Part shown: piece after piece, positions 52,197-61,252 of the stretch
Position numbering within the stretch: position 1 is the first letter of the stretch
Layout: every line of letters begins with the position of its first letter
Origin: Acidobacteriota bacterium
GTDB lineage: Bacteria; Acidobacteriota; Thermoanaerobaculia; Thermoanaerobaculales; Thermoanaerobaculaceae
Reading direction: 5' to 3'
Assembly (NCBI GenBank): GCA_016213675.1
Contig: JACQZW010000051.1
Location: 37,503 to 101,502 of the forward strand
DNA length: 64,000 nt
The notes under the pieces: model-generated
What the model was told of the DNA's origin: nothing
Seen by the model: the letters and a program-made list of their open reading frames with translations, nothing else
Database searches by the model: none
Made by a program: the position numbers and the translations under genes

Positions 52197-54846
52197 GGGC
52201 ACCTCCAACCGCGACCGCGCCGGCCGGCTCGGGGGCGAGCGCGACGGCGGTCACGGGCACGTTCCAGCCGGACACCTCGAGCCTCGCCGGCGGCTTCCCG
52301 CCCGCGAGCGGAAACCGCGCGACGAGCTCGCGCGCCTCGCCGGGCAGCAGGGAGACGTAGTTGTCGTCCCACAGGACCGGGACGACGGTGTTCCCGCCGG
52401 CGTCGAGCGCTCGGAGCTCGACGAAGAACGCCAGCGCTCCGGTCGGATTGGCGAGCCGCACGCGCACTCCGGCAGACGGGCCGCCGGTCGCGCTCGCCTC
52501 GACCGCGACCCTCGCCTCGGGAAGCCTGGCGAGTGCGGTGAGGTCGGCGTGGCGCTTCACCGGCGTGACGTACCACAGGCTCGCCGCGGGGTCGAGGACG
52601 TCGCCTTCTCGGGGCAGCCAGTAGAAGTTGCGGGCCAGCTCGCGCCCGGCGGGGTCGGCGAGGCGGAGGTCGAGGAACCACACCGGGGTCGAGGGCGCGA
52701 GGCCCGCCAGCGACACGACCGGCCGCGAGGCCCCGCCGGACACCTCGACGGTGCGCCGCGCCGAGAAGATCTCGCGCGCGCCGAGGTCGAACGCGCGGAC
52801 CGTGGCGACGGCGCGCAGCGGCTCGCGGGTGTCGTTGACCGCCCACACGCCGCCGTCGGCGTAGTCGTAGGCGAGGGTCTGCGGCCGGCAGGCGGCGCGC
52901 GCGCCGTAGAACGCCCCGGTCGGCATCAGGTAGGCGTCGTAGAGCTGCCACCAGAAGTCCGGCCAGGCCGAGTTGAGCATCCACTCGATGACGCCGGTCG
53001 AGTTCGGCCGGTTGACCGCGAACGCCTCGAGCATCGGCCGCATCGCCTCGTAGTTGGCGACCTGGGCCTTGCGCAGGTACTCCTCGACCGAGGCCGACGG
53101 GCCGTAGCGGGAATCGAGCGCCTGGTTGTAGCGGCCGAGGGTGTTGAACGCCCCGCGCCCGCAGTGGAACTCCCACTCCGCGTCGATCGGCCACAGGTGC
53201 GCGGGCGAGATCATCCGGCGGACGCTCTCGAGCGGCGGCGGCTGCGGGCCTGGCCCGGTCTCGGTGTTGAAGCCGTACGCCCCGCCGCGCTCGCGGTCGG
53301 CGAACCAGTAGACCGGCGGGACCCAGTCGTACGGTCCCTTCATCTTCACGCCCGACGGACCGCTCACCTCGCTGTCGAGCCAGGCGCAGGAGACCAGCGC
53401 CGGCCTGGTCGGGTCGTCCTTGGCCAGCATCGCCCGGTAGCTGCGCTCGAGGTCGGGGTGCGGGAGAAGGTCGGAGGCCAGCACCCAGGTGACGATGCTC
53501 GGGTGGTTGCGCAGGAAGCGGACCTGGTCGCCGAGCGAGCGCGAGACCAGGGCGATCTCGTCCGGCTTGGTGATCCCGCCGTAGCGCTCGTCGACCGGCT
53601 TGCCGAGGTAGCTCTCCCACTCCCACTGGCAGCTCCAGCCGGCCATCAGCAGGAGCCCTTCGCGGTCGGCCAGGTCGTACAGCGCGTGTCCCGATCCCCA
53701 GAAGCCCTCGAGGCGGATCGTGTTGAGCCCCATGTGCTTGACGTACGCGATCTGGGCCTCGAGGCGGTCGCGGGTGTCGGCCAGCAGGAGGTCGTCGACC
53801 CAGCCCCCGCCGCGGATCAGGATCGGCACGCCGTTGACGGTGTAGCCCCGGTGGCCCTGCTCGTTGAGGTAGGTCGCCACCTCGCGGATCCCGAAGTCGG
53901 TCTCGAAGGCGTCGCTCGCCCGCCCGCCGGCGCTCGCCTCGAGCCTCAGCCGGTACAGGTTGGGGGTGCCCAGCGTGTGCGGCCACCACAGGCGAGGCGA
54001 CACGATCCTGAGCGCCGGAGTGCGCTCGGGCGAGAACACCACCTCGCGCTCCTCGCCGGCGGCGAGCTCGACGTCGGTCGAGAAGCGGATCTCCCCGATC
54101 GACCCGGAGACTGTGGCCGACGCCGGGCGGGCGCTCCGGTTGGCGAGCCGCGCCCTGACGTGGACCTCGGCCGAGGCGAGCGTCTCGGTGTCCACGTCGG
54201 TCGAGACGAAGACGTCCTCCAGTGCGACGTCGCCGGTGAGGCGGAGGTGGACCGGGCGCCAGATCCCCATGTTGCGGTCGGGCGGGCGCGGGTTCCAGTC
54301 GACGAAGCCGATCGTGTAGTCGCCCGGCTGCGGCGGATGGACCTCGAGGGCGAGTGCGTTGCGGCCGGCGACGAGTCTGCCGGTGAGGTCGAGCCGGTGG
54401 ACCCGGAACGCCCCCGTCACCTCGCTCCTCCCCGCCACCCGGGCGCCGTTGAGCCAGACCTCGGCGCTGTAGCTCACGCCGTCGAGGACGAGCGAGGCGG
54501 CGCGAGCGGCCTCCTCGCGCGTCAGCTCGAGCTCGGTCCGGTACCACCACGGCCCCTGGAAAGGCTCGGTCGCCACCTTGTCGATGTTGGTCCCGACGTA
54601 GAGGTCTGGGAACCGCCCCTGCGCGACCTCGGCGGCCATGACCGTCGTCGGCACCCGCGCCGGCAGCCACCCGGCGGCATCGAATCCGGCGCGCGAAACC
54701 GCCTCGCCCCGGCAGTCACACGTCGCGGCGGCCCGCAGGAGCCACCCATCCGCCAGCGTGCGCGAGGCCGGCGCCTTCACATCCGTCCCGCAGGCCGCCG
54801 AAAGCACGAGGCTGGCGCCCAAGACCACCGCTGCCCTCGCCCGCAT
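52186..54846 (-). CDS. GH2 exo-beta-D-glucosaminidase-like lipoprotein
   Basis: 886 residues. The N-terminus is a lipoprotein-type signal ([14 protein letters not shown]). A GH2 sugar-binding domain (about 30-200) contains [25 protein letters not shown] and [14 protein letters not shown], which are typical of exo-beta-D-glucosaminidases (CsxA) and of the related mannosylglycoprotein endo-beta-mannosidases. The barrel has the general acid Asp459 in LASDLLPHP and the nucleophile Glu529 in FNTETGPG, close to the CsxA pair in spacing. It would release GlcN, or Man, from the non-reducing end in the periplasm. It is the first gene of a five-gene operon, 54 bp from a LacI-like operator. Confidence 0.85.
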   Translation of the reverse strand: MRARAAVVLGASLVLSAACGTDVKAPASRTLADGWLLRAAATCDCRGEAVSRAGFDAAGWLPARVPTTVMAAEVAQGRFPDLYVGTNIDKVATEPFQGPWWYRTELELTREEAARAASLVLDGVSYSAEVWLNGARVAGRSEVTGAFRVHRLDLTGRLVAGRNALALEVHPPQPGDYTIGFVDWNPRPPDRNMGIWRPVHLRLTGDVALEDVFVSTDVDTETLASAEVHVRARLANRSARPASATVSGSIGEIRFSTDVELAAGEEREVVFSPERTPALRIVSPRLWWPHTLGTPNLYRLRLEASAGGRASDAFETDFGIREVATYLNEQGHRGYTVNGVPILIRGGGWVDDLLLADTRDRLEAQIAYVKHMGLNTIRLEGFWGSGHALYDLADREGLLLMAGWSCQWEWESYLGKPVDERYGGITKPDEIALVSRSLGDQVRFLRNHPSIVTWVLASDLLPHPDLERSYRAMLAKDDPTRPALVSCAWLDSEVSGPSGVKMKGPYDWVPPVYWFADRERGGAYGFNTETGPGPQPPPLESVRRMISPAHLWPIDAEWEFHCGRGAFNTLGRYNQALDSRYGPSASVEEYLRKAQVANYEAMRPMLEAFAVNRPNSTGVIEWMLNSAWPDFWWQLYDAYLMPTGAFYGARAACRPQTLAYDYADGGVWAVNDTREPLRAVATVRAFDLGAREIFSARRTVEVSGGASRPVVSLAGLAPSTPVWFLDLRLADPAGRELARNFYWLPREGDVLDPAASLWYVTPVKRHADLTALARLPEARVAVEASATGGPSAGVRVRLANPTGALAFFVELRALDAGGNTVVPVLWDDNYVSLLPGEARELVARFPLAGGKPPARLEVSGWNVPVTAVALAPEPAGAVAVGGAHDR

Positions 54847-54899
54847 CGCGTCCTCTCCATTTCTGGCCCCGTGGCCCGCTCCTCTCCAGAGACGATCTA

Positions 54900-54913
54900 T
54901 GATAGCGCTGTCA
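54900..54913. promoter_or_regulatory. LacI-family-like operator in the divergent GH2 / epimerase promoter
   Basis: TGATAGCGCTGTCA is a 14-bp palindrome with one mismatched pair and a central CG, the shape of LacI/GalR operators (TGnnAnCGnTnnCA). It lies 54 bp upstream of the GH2 ATG and 119 bp upstream of the epimerase GTG. A related site, matching at 16 of 20 positions including the shared TCAAnCGCG flank, lies at 61228. Confidence 0.6.
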
Positions 54914-55031
54914 ACCGCGTTGCGGCAGGCCCGCAGCGAGTGGCTGGGAAGGAGCGGCAGCGATGCGCCGGGGGATCGGGAGTCCGGCATCCGATGGTGG
55001 CAGCGTCGAGCTCGGACACCGGGAGGGAGCG

Positions 55032-56228
55032 GTGAGCAGGGCCGTGCTGCGGCGTGCGATCGAAGCCGAGCTACGAGACAACCTGCTGCCGTTCTGGCGC
55101 GAGCGCAGCCTCGACGAGACGGGCGGCGGCTTCATCGCCGAGATGGCGAACGACGGGACGTTACGCAAAGACGCGGCCCGCGGGCTGGTCCTCAACGCTC
55201 GCCTGCTGTGGACGTTCGCCGCCCTCCACAGGGAGCTCGGCGCACCGCGGGACCGCGTGCTGGCGCGGCGCGCCTTCGAGTACCTCGAGGCGCACTTCCG
55301 CGATCGCGAGCACGGCGGCTATCACTGGCGCGTCGACGCCGGCGGCCGTCCCCTCGCGGGGACGAAGAAGGTCTACGGCCAGGCGTTCGCGATCTACGGC
55401 CTCGCCGAGTACTACCGCGCCTGCGGCGAGCCGGCCGCCCTCGCGGCCGCCCGCCAGGTCTACGAGCTCGTCGAGCGCCACGCCCGCGACGATCTCCATG
55501 GCGGCTACCTCGAGGCGCGCGGGGCGGACTGGTCGGCGACCTCCGAGCTCCGCCTCGGCGACGGCGAGACGATCGCGCCGAAGTCGATGAACACCCACCT
55601 GCACGTCCTCGAGGCCACCACGAACCTCCTGCGCGCCTGGCCCGACCCGGGCCTCGCGGCGCGCGTGCGCGAGCTGGTCGAGCTGTTCCCCGCCCGCATC
55701 GCCGCCGGCGGCCACCTCCGGCACTACTTCGACGCGCGCTGGGTCGCCCTCCCGGGAACCTACACCTACGGCCACGACATCGAGGCGAGCTGGCTGCTCG
55801 CCGAGGCGGCCGCGGCCCTCGCCGAAGAGCGCCTGGCCGCGCGGGTGCGCGAGTGGTCGATCGGGATCGCCCGCGCCGTCCTCGCCGAAGGGCTCGACGC
55901 CGACGGCGGCCTCGCCTACGAGGGCCGCGCCGGGCAGGTCGTCGACGGCCGGCGCGACTGGTGGTGCCAGGCCGAGGCCGTGGTCGGCCTCTGGCACGCC
56001 CACGAGGCGACCGGGGAGCCGGCCTTCGCCGCCGCCGCCGCCGGCGTGTGGGGCTTCATCGCCCGCCGGGTGGTCGACCGCGCGGGGGGCGAGTGGTTCG
56101 CCCGGGTGCGCCCGGACGGCTCGATCGACGAGCGCGAGCCGAAGGTCTCGGAGTGGAAGTGCCCCTACCACAACGTCCGCATGTGCCTCGAGATGTTGCG
56201 GCGTCTCGGCGCGGGAGGCGGGAGATGA
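55032..56228 (+). CDS. Cellobiose 2-epimerase (AGE family)
   Basis: 398-residue (alpha/alpha)6-barrel epimerase. Active-site motifs are [12 protein letters not shown] (residues 184-195), [11 protein letters not shown] (His248) and [14 protein letters not shown] (His380), which match cellobiose 2-epimerases, whose two histidines do acid-base catalysis. It interconverts the reducing-end glucose and mannose of beta-1,4 disaccharides (cellobiose to Glc-Man, mannobiose to Man-Glc). The GTG at 55032 has a GGGAGGGAG site; upstream in-frame codons are not conserved-looking. It overlaps the GH130 gene by ATGA, directly linking epimerisation to phosphorolysis. Confidence 0.9.
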   Translation: MSRAVLRRAIEAELRDNLLPFWRERSLDETGGGFIAEMANDGTLRKDAARGLVLNARLLWTFAALHRELGAPRDRVLARRAFEYLEAHFRDREHGGYHWRVDAGGRPLAGTKKVYGQAFAIYGLAEYYRACGEPAALAAARQVYELVERHARDDLHGGYLEARGADWSATSELRLGDGETIAPKSMNTHLHVLEATTNLLRAWPDPGLAARVRELVELFPARIAAGGHLRHYFDARWVALPGTYTYGHDIEASWLLAEAAAALAEERLAARVREWSIGIARAVLAEGLDADGGLAYEGRAGQVVDGRRDWWCQAEAVVGLWHAHEATGEPAFAAAAAGVWGFIARRVVDRAGGEWFARVRPDGSIDEREPKVSEWKCPYHNVRMCLEMLRRLGAGGGR

Positions 56229-57415
56229 GCGATCCGACGCACGACGCGAGGGTGCGGCGCCTGTTCGACGGCTACGAGCAACTCCTGGCCCGGCCGAACG
56301 AGCCGGCGGACGACGGCGGCGGCGGCGTCCTGCAGCGCTGGAAGCACCCGGTGCTCACGGCCGCCCACACCCCGCCGTTCTGGCGCGTCGACCTCGACCC
56401 GGCGTCCAACCCGCACCTCGCCGAGCGGCTCGCCGTCAATGCCGTCTTCAACCCCGGGGCGATCCTCCACGACGGCGCGTTCTGCCTCGTCGCCCGCGTC
56501 GAGGGCGCCGACCGCAAGAGCTTCTTCGCCGTCGCCTCGAGCCCCAACGGCGTCGACCGATTCCGCTTCCACGACGCGCCCGTCGTCATGCCGGAGACCG
56601 ACGATCCCGACGTCAACGTCTACGACATGCGCCTGGTGGCCCACGAGGACGGCTTCATCTACGGGCTGTTCTGCACCGAGCGCGCCGACCCGGCCGCCCG
56701 CCGCGGCGACCTCTCCGCGGCGGTCGCGCGCTGCGGCATCGCGCGCACCAGTGACCTCGTCACCTGGGAGCGCCTGCCCGACCTCGCGACCCGCTCGCCG
56801 CAGCAGCGCAACGTCGTGCTCCACCCGGAGCTCGTCGAGGGTTGCTACGCGTTCTACACCCGGCCGCAGGACGGCTTCATCGACGCCGGCTCCGGCGGCG
56901 GCATCGGCTGGGGCCTGTCGCGGCGCATCGACGGGGCGGTCGTCGACGAGGAGACCATCGTCCAGGATCGCCGCTACCACACCATCGCCGAGGCGAAGAA
57001 CGGGCTCGGGCCGGCGCCGATCCGGACCGCGCACGGCTGGCTGCAGCTCGCCCACGGGGTGCGCGGCACCGCCGCCGGCCTGCGCTACGTGCTCTATGCG
57101 TTCATGACCGCGCTCGACGAGCCGTGGCGGGTGATCCACGAGCCGGGCGGGTACCTGCTCGCCCCGCGCGGCCGGGAACGCGTCGGCGACGTCGGCAACG
57201 TGCTGTTCTCCAACGGCTGGATCGCGCTTCCAGACGGCCGCGTGTTCCTCTACTACGCCTCGAGCGACACCCGCTGCCACGTCGCCACGACCACCGTCGA
57301 GCGCCTCGTCGACTACTGCCGCAACACGCCGCCGGATCCCCTGCGCACCGGCGAGTGCGTGCGGCAGCGCCTGGCCCTCATCGAGCACAACCGCCGTTTC
57401 CTGGGAGTCGAGTGA
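56225..57415 (+). CDS. 4-O-beta-D-mannosyl-D-glucose phosphorylase (GH130)
   Basis: 396-residue GH130 five-bladed propeller enzyme. It phosphorolyses Man-beta-1,4-Glc to mannose-1-phosphate and glucose (EC 2.4.1.281). The sequence is strongly conserved with the family: [43 protein letters not shown] with the catalytic Asp134, [14 protein letters not shown] and [18 protein letters not shown]. No signal peptide is present, so it is cytosolic. It is coupled to the cellobiose 2-epimerase upstream (4-bp overlap) and the esterase downstream (1-bp overlap). Confidence 0.95.
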   Translation: MSDPTHDARVRRLFDGYEQLLARPNEPADDGGGGVLQRWKHPVLTAAHTPPFWRVDLDPASNPHLAERLAVNAVFNPGAILHDGAFCLVARVEGADRKSFFAVASSPNGVDRFRFHDAPVVMPETDDPDVNVYDMRLVAHEDGFIYGLFCTERADPAARRGDLSAAVARCGIARTSDLVTWERLPDLATRSPQQRNVVLHPELVEGCYAFYTRPQDGFIDAGSGGGIGWGLSRRIDGAVVDEETIVQDRRYHTIAEAKNGLGPAPIRTAHGWLQLAHGVRGTAAGLRYVLYAFMTALDEPWRVIHEPGGYLLAPRGRERVGDVGNVLFSNGWIALPDGRVFLYYASSDTRCHVATTTVERLVDYCRNTPPDPLRTGECVRQRLALIEHNRRFLGVE

Positions 57416-59367
57416 TGCGTGGCCATTTGCTCTGCGAAGCCTCCGCCATCGTCGTCCTCGTCGCCGGACTGACGTTCCTGCCCGCGAGCCCCGCGGCGGC
57501 CGGCGAGCCGCGACTCGCGGCGCCCGCCGGCGACGGCATGGTGCTGCAGCGCGACGCGCCGGTTCCGATTCGCGGCTGGGCGAAGGCCGGCGCCCCCGTC
57601 GCCGTCACCTTCGCCGGCGCAACGCTCGCCACCCGCGCCGACGCGGGCGGGGCCTGGAGCGTGACGCTCCCAGCGCGCCCGGCCGGCGGACCGTTCGACC
57701 TCACGGTGGCGGCGGGCGGCGAGCACCTGCTCGTTGCCGACGTGCTCGTGGGCGACGTGTGGCTGTGCTCCGGCCAGTCGAACATGGAGTGGGCCGTGGC
57801 CTGGGCCGCCGACGCCGCGGCCGAGATCGCCGCGGCGAACGACCCGCGCATCCGCCACTTCAAGATGCCGCGCGCCTGGGCGGAGCGCCCGCTCGCCGCG
57901 CAGCCGGGCGGCGCGTGGCGGCCCGCACTGCCCCCGGACGTGGGCGCCTTCACCGCGGTCGGCTACTACTTCGCCCGCTCCCTGCGCCCGCACGTCGACG
58001 TCCCGATCGGCCTGCTCGACGCCACCTGGGGCGGGAGTCGCATCGAGCCGTGGATGAGCGCGCGCGCGCTCGCCCTCGACGAGGCCGCCATGCAGCGCAT
58101 CCTCGCCGCCGAGGAGGACTGGGCGAAGGATGTCCGCGCGCGGCTGCGCGCCCGCGTGGGCGCGCTGCCCGACCGCGACGGCGGCCTCGTCGACGGGAGG
58201 CCCCTGTGGGCCGACCCCGACCTCGACGACGCGTCGTGGGCTCCAATCGAGGTCCCGGCGCGCTGGGAGGAGGCCGGCTTCGAGGGCATGGACGGCGTCG
58301 CCTGGTACCGCACCGTCTTCGAGCTCAGCGCCGGCGAGGCGCGCTCCGGCGTCCGCATCTCTCTCGGGACGATCGACGACTCCGACGTCGCCTGGGTCAA
58401 CGGCCACGAGGTGGGACGCACCACCCTGGCGTGGAACCAGCCGCGCGTCTACGCCGTGCCGCCGGCGTGCCTCCACGAGGGTCCGAACGTCCTCGCCGTG
58501 CGGGTGGAGGACACCGGCGGGGGCGGCGGGATCTGGGGCAGCAAGGAGCTGCTCTTCGTGGAGGGCGCCCGGCGCCGCCCGCTCGCCGGCGCGTGGCGCT
58601 TTCGGCTCGGCGTCGTGACCGTCAGCCTCGACTTCCACAAGACCGAGGTGCCGACGATGATCTTCAACGCCATGGTCCACCCGCTCCAGAGCTACCCCGT
58701 CGCCGGCGTCCTGTGGTACCAGGGCGAGTCCAACGCCGGCGGCGCCGACGCCTTCGCCTACCGCCGCCTCTTCCCTGCCCTGATCGCTGATTGGCGGGCC
58801 GGCTGGGGGCGCCGGGACCTGCCCTTCCTCTGGGTGCAGCTCGCCGGCTACATGCCGGCGGCGAGCGAGCCGGCGGAGAGCTCGTGGGCGGTCCTGCGCG
58901 AGTCGCAGACGGCGGCGCTGGCGCTGCCCCGGACCGCCCAGGCAATCGCCATCGACATCGGCGACGCCGACGACATCCACCCGGCGAACAAGCAGGAGGT
59001 GGGCCGCCGCCTCGCGCTCGCTGCCCGTAAGGTGGCGTATGGCCAAGACGTCGTCCACTCGGGACCGTCGTACCGCCGGCACGAGGTGCGCGACGGCCGG
59101 GTCGTCATCGCCTTCGACCACGCGGGCAGCGGCCTGGTGGCCCGGGGCGATGCCTCCGGCAGCCTGCAGGGGTTCGCGGTCGCCGGCGCCGACCGGCGCT
59201 TCGTGTGGGCCGAGGCGGCCGTCGCCGGCGACACCGTCCAGGTGTGGTCCGACCGGGTGCGGGAACCGGTGGCGGTGCGCTACTCGTGGGCCGACAACCC
59301 GGCCGGCGCGAACCTGTACAACCGCGAGGGCCTGCCGGCCGGCCCGTTCCGCACGGACGGCTGGTAG
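57415..59367 (+). CDS. Sialate O-acetylesterase-like carbohydrate esterase (SGNH)
   Basis: 650 residues with a signal peptide (about 1-30, ending SPAAAGE). An Ig-like domain precedes the SGNH esterase core, which has nucleophile Ser122 in WLCSGQSNMEW, the later GVLWYQGESNAGG, and the catalytic Asp/His region DADDIHPANKQE. A GH2-type sugar-binding jelly-roll is inserted (about 270-395; PARWEEAGFEGMDGVAWYR). This is the layout of sialate O-acetylesterase family proteins, many of which remove acetyl groups from plant polysaccharides. Beside mannan phosphorolysis genes, deacetylation of acetyl-(gluco)mannan oligosaccharides is a likely role. Confidence 0.85.
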   Translation: MRGHLLCEASAIVVLVAGLTFLPASPAAAGEPRLAAPAGDGMVLQRDAPVPIRGWAKAGAPVAVTFAGATLATRADAGGAWSVTLPARPAGGPFDLTVAAGGEHLLVADVLVGDVWLCSGQSNMEWAVAWAADAAAEIAAANDPRIRHFKMPRAWAERPLAAQPGGAWRPALPPDVGAFTAVGYYFARSLRPHVDVPIGLLDATWGGSRIEPWMSARALALDEAAMQRILAAEEDWAKDVRARLRARVGALPDRDGGLVDGRPLWADPDLDDASWAPIEVPARWEEAGFEGMDGVAWYRTVFELSAGEARSGVRISLGTIDDSDVAWVNGHEVGRTTLAWNQPRVYAVPPACLHEGPNVLAVRVEDTGGGGGIWGSKELLFVEGARRRPLAGAWRFRLGVVTVSLDFHKTEVPTMIFNAMVHPLQSYPVAGVLWYQGESNAGGADAFAYRRLFPALIADWRAGWGRRDLPFLWVQLAGYMPAASEPAESSWAVLRESQTAALALPRTAQAIAIDIGDADDIHPANKQEVGRRLALAARKVAYGQDVVHSGPSYRRHEVRDGRVVIAFDHAGSGLVARGDASGSLQGFAVAGADRRFVWAEAAVAGDTVQVWSDRVREPVAVRYSWADNPAGANLYNREGLPAGPFRTDGW

Positions 59368-59384
59368 ACCGGCGCGCGGCCGGG

Positions 59385-61184
59385 TCACGCCTTCTCGAGC
59401 CGGTCGAACCAGGTCTTCTTGAGCACCACGCTCGTGACCAGGAGGATCGCGGCGGAGATCCAGAAGCCCTTCCAGTCGCGCAGGATCATGTACAGCGGGA
59501 TGGTGACCAGGGTCATCTGCGCCGCGATGCCGAGGCCGACGTTGAACGCGTCGCGCGCCGCCGAGCGGTTCGCCTGGAAGTCGGGCTCGCTCGCGCGCAG
59601 GGTGCGGAGCACCGGGCCCCAGAACCCCCACGGCCGCACCTGCCGGTAGAAGCGGACGAGGACCGCGTCCGGCTCGGGCCGGGTCAGGAGGCTGCCGATG
59701 ACGCTCGCGGCCATCGAGACGAGGAAGATCGGCGCGAAGCCGGCCAGGGGCGAGAGCTGCGGGAGGAGCTTGGGCACCGCGAGCGCCGCGGCGATGCCTG
59801 CGAGCATTCCCCAGAAGTAGCCGTACCCGTTGAAGCGCCACCAGTGCCACTTCAGGATGTTGGGCGCCGTGTACCCGCCCCACAGGCCGTTGACGATCCA
59901 CTGCGTGACCTGGTTGATCGACGCCGCCTGGGTGCCGAAGAAGATGCCGACCCCGAGGATCACGACCTGGGCGGCGTAGCTCACCCGGATGTAGTGCCAC
60001 GGCGCGGCGTCCTTCTTCACGTAGCGCTTGTAGAGGTCGTTGACGAGGTAGGCGCCGCCGGCGTTGATGGTCGCCGAGAACGTCGACATGAAGGCGGCGA
60101 GCAGGCCGGCGAGGAGCACGCCGAGCAGGCCGACCGGGATCTTCTCGCGGATCACCCAGGGCAGGACCATCTCGAAGTCGGCCGCCGACGCCGTCGCGAA
60201 GGCCGGGCCGAGGTAGTGAATGGCGAGCACCGTGATGCCGCCGATCATCCACCAGCGCGGCAGCAGGGCGGCCGAGACCACCGCGCTCATCAGGGACGCC
60301 TCACGCGGGGTCTTGGCAGCCAGGATGCGCTGCATGTCGTAGTTCGGCGCCGGCCCGGCGATCGACACCAGGATGCCCTTGAACAGCATCGCCACGAAGA
60401 ACAGCCCGAAGATCGAGTAGCCGTCGGCGGCGATGTTCCCCTCGATGGCCGGGATCGACGCCGACCAGTCGAGGTCGAGCCGCCAGCCGAAGAAGACGTC
60501 GCCCCACCCCGACGGGACCACCGCCGCGATCTGCTCCGGCGACACCGAGGACATGGCGATGAACGCGATCGCGAGCGAGCACACCGCCATGATCACGAAC
60601 TGCGCCACGTCGGTGAGCACGACGCTGATCATGCCCCCGAGCAGCACGTAGATCGCGGTGATCGCCATGATCAGGATGCCGTAGGTGTTGGGCGACAGGT
60701 CCCAGGGCAGGAACGAGGCGGTGAACTTGCCCATCCCCTGGAAGTCGTACGCGATGAAGCCGACCACGCTGACGAGGGCAAAGAACACCACGATCACGCG
60801 GGACAACTCGGCGCCGCGTCCCTCGCCGAACCGGCTGGTGATCCACTCCGCGCCGGTCAGCACGTTGGAGCGGCGGATCCAGCTCGCCAGGTAGACGGCG
60901 AGGAACACCTGGTTGAAGGTGGGCCACAGCCAGGGCAGCCAGATGCCCTTCATGCCGTAGACGAAGATGTTGTAGACGAGCCACATGGTCCCGGTGATGT
61001 CCCACATGGCGGAGGCGTTGGAGACGCCGAGGACGTACCAGGGCAGCTCCTTGCCGGCCAGGAAGTAGCTGTCGAGACCGCGCGAGGCGCGGCGCATGAC
61101 GGCGAGGCCGATGGCCAGCATGGCCGCGAAGTAGACGAGGAGGACCGCGATGTCGATCGGGTGCCACGTGATCTGCTGTCCCAC
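59385..61184 (-). CDS. Sodium:solute symporter (SSS family)
   Basis: 599-residue polytopic protein with about 13-14 helices. The start is typical of the SSS fold: [20 protein letters not shown], then [15 protein letters not shown] and [14 protein letters not shown]. It probably co-transports a mono- or disaccharide with Na+ across the inner membrane. Its promoter is divergent from the GH94 cellobiose phosphorylase, with a LacI-like operator 44 bp upstream of its ATG. That position suggests cellobiose, mannobiose or their epimerised forms as substrates. Confidence 0.9.
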   Translation of the reverse strand: MGQQITWHPIDIAVLLVYFAAMLAIGLAVMRRASRGLDSYFLAGKELPWYVLGVSNASAMWDITGTMWLVYNIFVYGMKGIWLPWLWPTFNQVFLAVYLASWIRRSNVLTGAEWITSRFGEGRGAELSRVIVVFFALVSVVGFIAYDFQGMGKFTASFLPWDLSPNTYGILIMAITAIYVLLGGMISVVLTDVAQFVIMAVCSLAIAFIAMSSVSPEQIAAVVPSGWGDVFFGWRLDLDWSASIPAIEGNIAADGYSIFGLFFVAMLFKGILVSIAGPAPNYDMQRILAAKTPREASLMSAVVSAALLPRWWMIGGITVLAIHYLGPAFATASAADFEMVLPWVIREKIPVGLLGVLLAGLLAAFMSTFSATINAGGAYLVNDLYKRYVKKDAAPWHYIRVSYAAQVVILGVGIFFGTQAASINQVTQWIVNGLWGGYTAPNILKWHWWRFNGYGYFWGMLAGIAAALAVPKLLPQLSPLAGFAPIFLVSMAASVIGSLLTRPEPDAVLVRFYRQVRPWGFWGPVLRTLRASEPDFQANRSAARDAFNVGLGIAAQMTLVTIPLYMILRDWKGFWISAAILLVTSVVLKKTWFDRLEKA

Positions 61185-61227
61185 GTCGCCTCCTGGGTGG
61201 CGGTTGCCATGACGAGCTTAGCGGGAA

Positions 61228-61241
61228 AGACAGCGTTGTCA
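61228..61241. promoter_or_regulatory. LacI-family-like operator in the divergent symporter / GH94 promoter
   Basis: AGACAGCGTTGTCA, followed by ATCGCG, is a degenerate copy of the operator at 54900 (same core AGCG, TGTCA and TCAAnCGCG flank). It lies 44 bp from the symporter ATG and 12 bp from the GH94 ATG, where a bound repressor would block transcription of both. Confidence 0.55.
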
Positions 61242-61252
61242 ATCGCGGTGGA

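Noticed and set aside
52030..55035. About 1000-codon plus-strand frame opposite the GH2 gene
   Set aside because: Composition is Arg/Pro/Glu/Val-rich without any fold, while the opposite strand encodes a clear GH2 enzyme with catalytic residues.
57313..60252. Long minus-strand frame opposite the esterase and part of the symporter
   Set aside because: It runs through two real genes in the wrong frame or strand and has no motifs.
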